Shown here: in pieces, positions 59,484 through 64,000 of the stretch
Layout of the letters: each line of letters starts with the position of its first letter
Numbering within the stretch: the first letter of the stretch is position 1
NCBI RefSeq assembly: GCF_040954835.1
Contig: NC_090699.1
Coordinates: forward strand, 16,485,817-16,549,816
Reading direction: 5' to 3'
Length of the DNA: 64,000 nucleotides
Source of the DNA: Lepisosteus oculatus
Lineage: Eukaryota; Chordata; Actinopteri; Semionotiformes; Lepisosteidae
The notes under the pieces: model-generated
Seen by the model: the letters and a program-made list of their open reading frames with translations, nothing else
Told to the model about the DNA's origin: nothing
The model's database searches: none
Position numbers and translations under genes: made by a program

Positions 59484-62400
59484 GGGCTCGTCCGGGATTT
59501 GAACCCGGGATCTCTCGCACCCAAAGCGAGAATCATACGCCTAGACCAACCCAGTGGGCAAAAGACGTATAATATACGTCTATTAAACGTATACATTAGA
59601 CGTCTAAATGTGGTCTACAATTCGTCTAGAATGAAATTCTAATATACGTCTAAAGTTATACGTCAATTATACGTCTATGTTTAGACGTTCATTATACATA
59701 AATGGTTGGAGTTCTATTATACGGATAAATTTAGAGGACTATTATACATATATGGTTGGAGTTCCGGATAACTTTAGAGGTCTATTATACGCATAACTTT
59801 AGAGGACTATTATACGTATATGGTTAGAGGTCTATTATACGGATAACTTTAGAGGACTATTATACGTATAACTTTAGATGTCTATTATACGTATATGGTT
59901 AGAGGTCTATTATACGTATATGGTTAGAGATCTATTATACGGATAACATTAGAGGTCTATTATACGTATATGGTTAGAGGTCTATTATACGGATAACATT
60001 AGAGGTCTATTATACATCAAAGACAGATTTTATAGGTGTAGAAACAAGTAAACCAAGCCAATGATTAGGTTTAGAAATTTATTCTGAAAATACACATTCA
60101 CACCTGAAACATACGTATTTCAAATTATACATTGTATACAATCAATCAACAATCAACATATGGGCAATAATCATAAAAAACACAACTAGTTTTAAACTTC
60201 AGCTACAAATTCTGGTAACATGGCAATATACAGTCTAGTAATGACAAACACAAAACTAATTACATTAACACACTAACTCAAAACCACATTTTGATTCAAA
60301 TATACATTTTAAAATGTACAACTTCTATATTTCCAAGAAAAAAAATATTACAATGGAAGTTAAGACGATTTTTGTCCACTATTTGCAAACCCTGTCTAAT
60401 TGTCCTAACAGTTAGAACCAAAAACCTATTATTTTCAGAGTCCAGATCTCCTGGCCCCCTGCCTTGCATATGCATTCTTCAAGTAACACATTGCATGCTC
60501 CTTTATTTCTTTTTCTGTTGATGTAGGGTGGGACTTCAGCACCGCAGCTAGGAGAAAATTATATAATATTACTTCCCAAATAAATGATGATTAATATCTT
60601 CTTTAGTGTAATCTAAAAAATGAACGGTTTACTAAGCTCAAAGCTGAAATAAATGTATAAAATTTGGCTTGCATCATAGCAGTTGAGCAATAAAGTCTGT
60701 CCTAATTACCCAAAGTTTGAAAGTACAACATAGAATAAGAATAAGAGAAACGGCAAAACGATTTTGTGTCATCTTCCCCATTCACACTATTTTATGTGCC
60801 ATTTTTTTGCTTATTCACGTACTATTTTAATCAAAATAATATTAAGAAAGATCTGTATGTATTCAGATAGTATTATTATTGTTCATACTTACTCGTCAAA
60901 AGAGGATTGCTGAGATATTTGCAGATATACTTCTACGTTTGAAAAACGTGTCCAAAATGGTGACCAACGAATACTAGCAATGCATTGTGGTATATAACCG
61001 GAAAATATGCTGGGTTCGATATTTTCTCAACGTATGCGTTTATTAATGTTGTCGATATTATGGTTGAAATTTAACATTGATAATACATCGCGGCTATGTG
61101 CCCCCTGCTATGAGCTGATGTGCAATTTTAACGCATGCAGTTAGTAAGGATCGGTCACTGTTGTATGGTATTATATATAATGACATTATGGAATAGGATG
61201 GGGACAGGCCTGGCATCACGGGGGGAGGGGGGAATGTCGCCCCTTCAGTTTTGGGCAAAAAGATTTACCTAACTTAATTTGCGCCCTAAAAAAATAGTTG
61301 TACTTTGTCAATGGTCAGACAACACTAAATGACACGAACAGTCACTCAGTCTGTTTGATGTGCAGGAGGGCTATCCGTCCAGGAACTGCACATATCAGTG
61401 TCGTTATTGAGTGTCAACATTACGATCCTGTTTGCTCAGGTGGACCGATTCCTTGCAGTAGTTTATCATTATACTTAAAATCGTTATATAACTAGGACTA
61501 GTTATAGCAGTCTGTGCTTTCTGTTGGTTTTACAACATTTTTTTCTTAACGATTCAGAACGTCCATGTAGCTGCAAAAATGAACGCTTATGGTACTTTTC
61601 GCTCCAGGCAATACAAACCGTGAGAGTGACGAAAAATGTGAAACTGAACTTCATCGCAAATACCAGATTGCTAGTCGTTATCTTCTATCATGAAGCACTA
61701 ATCAATGGCATAGCTGCGAGATTTCATTTGGGTAGCTGCACCGTACAGCTCCGTTTCAACCGAAATATCACCCCCCCCTCAGAATTTCAGACGCCGCCCT
61801 ACAGATTTTTCCCCGGGCACCGCGCACTGATGGGGGACGGGGTGTCCAGGAAATGGTATCAACTTTTGTCAAGAAAATAAAAATAGAAACTCTATAGGCA
61901 CTCAAACATTTTACTGTTTTTTTCAGGCAGGTGGCAAGACCCCCTCAGCAAAACCCTTGTATGCCAAGCTGTGGGCATTGATTCGTCGAATATACGTATA
62001 TTTACGGCGAAATTACGTCTATACGTATATATACATCGCCTCGACGTATAATCAACGTCGAATTGCAACCGTAAAATCGACGACATGAATAAACGCATAT
62101 ATAACGTCGAAAACACATCTAACACAGTGCCTGAGGCTTTTTACTGTATGTATCGTGTGTGCCGCAACTAGGAGTATACGGCACTCTGCACAGTGCACGA
62201 AGTAAATTATTTTGGCAGTAATTAATTTATTATATTTACTATATGTATTATACACGTGTAGATTAATTACTGCCAAAATAATTTACTTCGTAATTAACAG
62301 TAAAAAGCCTCAGGCACTGTGTTAGATGTGTTTTCGACGTTATATATGCGTTTATTCATGTCGTCGATTTTACGGTTGCAATTCGACGTTGATTATACGT

Positions 62401-62485
62401 CGAGGCGACGTATATATACGTATAGACGTAATTTCGCCGTAAATATACGTATATTCGACGAATCAATGCCCACTGGGAACGAGCC
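59484..62485 (-). pseudogene. tRNA-Pro(TGG), U16, split by transposon
   Basis: 66 nt at 59484-59549, first six nt at 62485-62480; same breakpoint as U3 and U8 and the same GGGATCTCTC variant as U8. Confidence 0.95.
59550..62477. mobile_element. Non-autonomous DNA transposon, copy 3 (2928 bp)
   Basis: Same termini, AA duplication (59548-59549 and 62478-62479) and interior; one 25-bp unit shorter than copy 1 and one longer than copy 2. Fold-back arms 61971-62147 and 62297-62473. Few scattered substitutions, e.g. one near 60608. Confidence 0.9.
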
Positions 62486-62674
62486 ACAGCGACTCTTCCG
62501 CTTCTGTGTTGTCAGCGAGCTGGAGGACGGGGGGAGGCGTCATTCGCTCGTCCCGTCAGACCTTCATCAATAAGTCAAGAAAGCCGACTGCCTTGCAGGC
62601 GAAGGGCAGTGGACGGCGCCCGGTAAGAGGGGAACAAGCGGCACAAGGCGACGCCGAGGAGGAAGGGACAGCGA

Positions 62675-62747
62675 GGGGGATTAGCTCACATGGTAGAGCG
62701 CTCGCTTTGCATGCGAGAGGTAGCGGGATCGATGCCCGCATCCTCCA
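62675..62747 (+). tRNA. tRNA-Ala(TGC), U17
   Basis: Consensus; shares the GTGGATCGTTTA flank with U9. Confidence 0.97.
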
Positions 62748-63154
62748 GGTGTACGCTGAGCGCTCGGTGTGCCGAAAGGTGTCCTTTAAACCCTGATCAC
62801 ACCTTGCGAGGAGAGTGTGGATCGTTTAACAGCCACGCCCCCTTTTCATCTTCTCTCTGGCTTAAGTGCGTCTCCGCCACTCTCTCTTGACACTTCATGG
62901 CAGCATGTCAGAGGTCCGAGTGATGTCTTTAATGGCTGAGTGAGGGCACGATGCTGAAGCAGAGAGGCCATTTCAGCCAGAGAGACTTGTGCTAGGTGAG
63001 CTGTGAAAGACAGACTCGCGACAGAAACAAAGCCCCAAAGTCTCGGGTGAGATCAAAAGGCAAATGCAACACCCAGCAGCGGGTGTCGCAAGATTAGGGA
63101 ACAGGCGTCTGAAATCCCTGTGAGGCAAACTTTCCGGCCCGCGTGCCGCAGCTG

Positions 63155-63227
63155 GCCTCGTTGGCATAGTAGGTAGCGCGTCAGTCTCATAATCTGAAGG
63201 TCGTGAGTTCGATCCTCACACAGGGCA
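63155..63227 (+). tRNA. tRNA-Met(CAT), U17, two stem mismatches
   Basis: G12 to A (D-stem) plus G68 to A (acceptor, as in U9). The most altered Met of the array. Confidence 0.8.
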
Positions 63228-63713
63228 GGGCCACTCGCTTTCTTGCTCTTCTCAGACACTTGCAGCAACTATTCGCTCAGAACCACGTCTGCGTGCCTAC
63301 CACGTGGAAAGCGTCACCAAAGCCGCACCCCTTTCCTACATAACACTCACATTCAGAGTTAAGTCCACAAATTTGCCCTAACTTTCGCTGGCGCTGCTGT
63401 CAGCCTGCCCCTGTTGCCGATGAAAGGCTCACACAGCGTCATGACAGTTGCAAAACAATGTTCCACACTCCGTAAGCAACAACTTCAGTGTTTCAAGTCA
63501 CCCGATATGCCGAGAGTCAAAGGAGCGCAAAACCCCAAGCGTCAAAAGACAAGATGAGTTGATGGAAAGAGCATTGAATTGAGGAGCACAAAAGTTCAGC
63601 TCGTACAATAGGCAAGGAAGGTCTATTCGTGCGTCTTCATCGCACTTGAAAGGACTGCCTTGCAGACCAAGGGCAGCGGGCGGTAAGACATGATGCCGAG
63701 TGGCCTGAAGCGA

Positions 63714-63786
63714 GGGGGATTAGCTCAAATGGTAGAGCGCTCGCTTAGCATGCGAGAGGTAGCGGGATCGATGCCCGCATCCTCCA
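63714..63786 (+). tRNA. tRNA-Ala(AGC), U17
   Basis: Consensus; preceded by the 18-bp deletion. The unit's Pro gene lies beyond the window. Confidence 0.97.
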
Positions 63787-64000
63787 GGTGCGAGTCTGGA
63801 GCTCTGGGAGCCAGGTGCTCTCCTTTAGCCTCTGCGACTTCTGATAGGTTCTCCTCCACTCAACGTCCTTCAGCTGTCAAGCATTAAAGGGCCACGCCTC
63901 CTTCCCCACCTCAGTCTGCACCGAGTGCGTCTCCGGCATTTTCTCGTCCGATTTGGCAGCTTAGCAAATGAAAAGTATATCCGAGTGAAAACGGTGGTGA

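Larger units (their letters stand above)
19497..64000 (+). repeat. Tandem tRNA-gene array, 2126-bp unit, 17 copies plus edge relic
   Basis: Units U1-U17 start at each tRNA-Ala(TGC): 19921, 22047, 24173, 29254, 31380, 33506, 35632, 37758, 42789, 44897, 47023, 49149, 51257, 53383, 55493, 57619 and 62675. Layout: Ala(TGC)+ 73, spacer 407, Met+ 73, spacer 504, Ala(AGC)+ 73, spacer 735, Pro- 72, spacer 189 = 2126 bp. Departures are an 18-bp deletion in the Met-AGC spacer (U9, U12, U17), a 16-bp deletion in the AGC-Pro spacer (U14, near 54914) and a 2.9-kb transposon in Pro (U3, U8, U16). Copies differ by only a few bases per unit; U1 and U2 form a distinct left-edge subtype. The array runs off the right edge. 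Confidence 0.97.

Noticed and set aside
20299-63268. Recurrent 71-codon minus-strand frame containing CEDRTHDLQIMRLTRYLL
   Set aside because: It is the antisense reading of tRNA-Met(CAT). This string is a familiar false protein in sequence databases.
20954-63887. Recurrent 65-66-codon plus frames containing LAQMVERSLSMREVAGSMPA or MVERSLCMREVAGSMPAS
   Set aside because: These are sense translations of the two tRNA-Ala genes, with no coding signal outside them.
19497-64000. Pure assembly duplication of the array
   Set aside because: Units carry distinct substitutions, deletions and minisatellite lengths, so most copies are real; the near-identical neighbour pairs remain the only suspicious spots.

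Overview
The window comes from a vertebrate nuclear genome, most likely a ray-finned fish. The basis is a KRAB-less multi-C2H2 zinc-finger gene with spliced N-terminal helical exons, 5S-rRNA-headed SINEs, L2-clade LINE fragments, and tRNA genes that match vertebrate consensus almost base for base. The species cannot be named from sequence alone.

Region 1 (1-19.5 kb) is ordinary gene and repeat territory on the minus strand. A three-exon zinc-finger gene (ZNF-A, exons 6180-5832, 4516-4187, 3125-1375) reads as one continuous 809-codon frame with ten C2H2 fingers. A partial paralogue (ZNF-B, exons 16221-15873, 15186-14857, 14226-13939) repeats its first two exons. A two-finger exon (11711-11334) may be its 3' end or a separate small gene. 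Between them lie minisatellites (about 55 bp in both paralogous introns, 53 bp at 7.4-7.95 kb, 30 bp at 10.9-11.15 kb), a CAT/CAC microsatellite, SINE pieces and two LINE pieces.

Region 2 (19.5-64 kb) is a tRNA gene factory: 17 head-to-tail copies (U1-U17) of a 2126-bp unit, continuing past the right edge. Each unit has tRNA-Ala(TGC)+, tRNA-Met(CAT, elongator)+, tRNA-Ala(AGC)+ and tRNA-Pro(TGG)-, separated by 407, 504, 735 and 189 bp. I count 68 tRNA loci: 18 Met, 17 Ala-TGC, 17 Ala-AGC, and 16 Pro of which three are split. The left edge (19497-19920) is a rearranged, diverged relic unit.

Three units (U3, U8, U16) carry a 2.9-kb non-autonomous DNA transposon in exactly the same place in tRNA-Pro. 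It has 11-bp perfect inverted termini, a 2-bp AA target duplication and a 177-bp fold-back right end. Shared private variants show that whole blocks, transposon included, were copied by unequal exchange, so this is one insertion amplified with the array rather than three insertions.

No protein gene is supported inside the array. Its many conserved short ORFs are translations of tRNA genes and their spacers.
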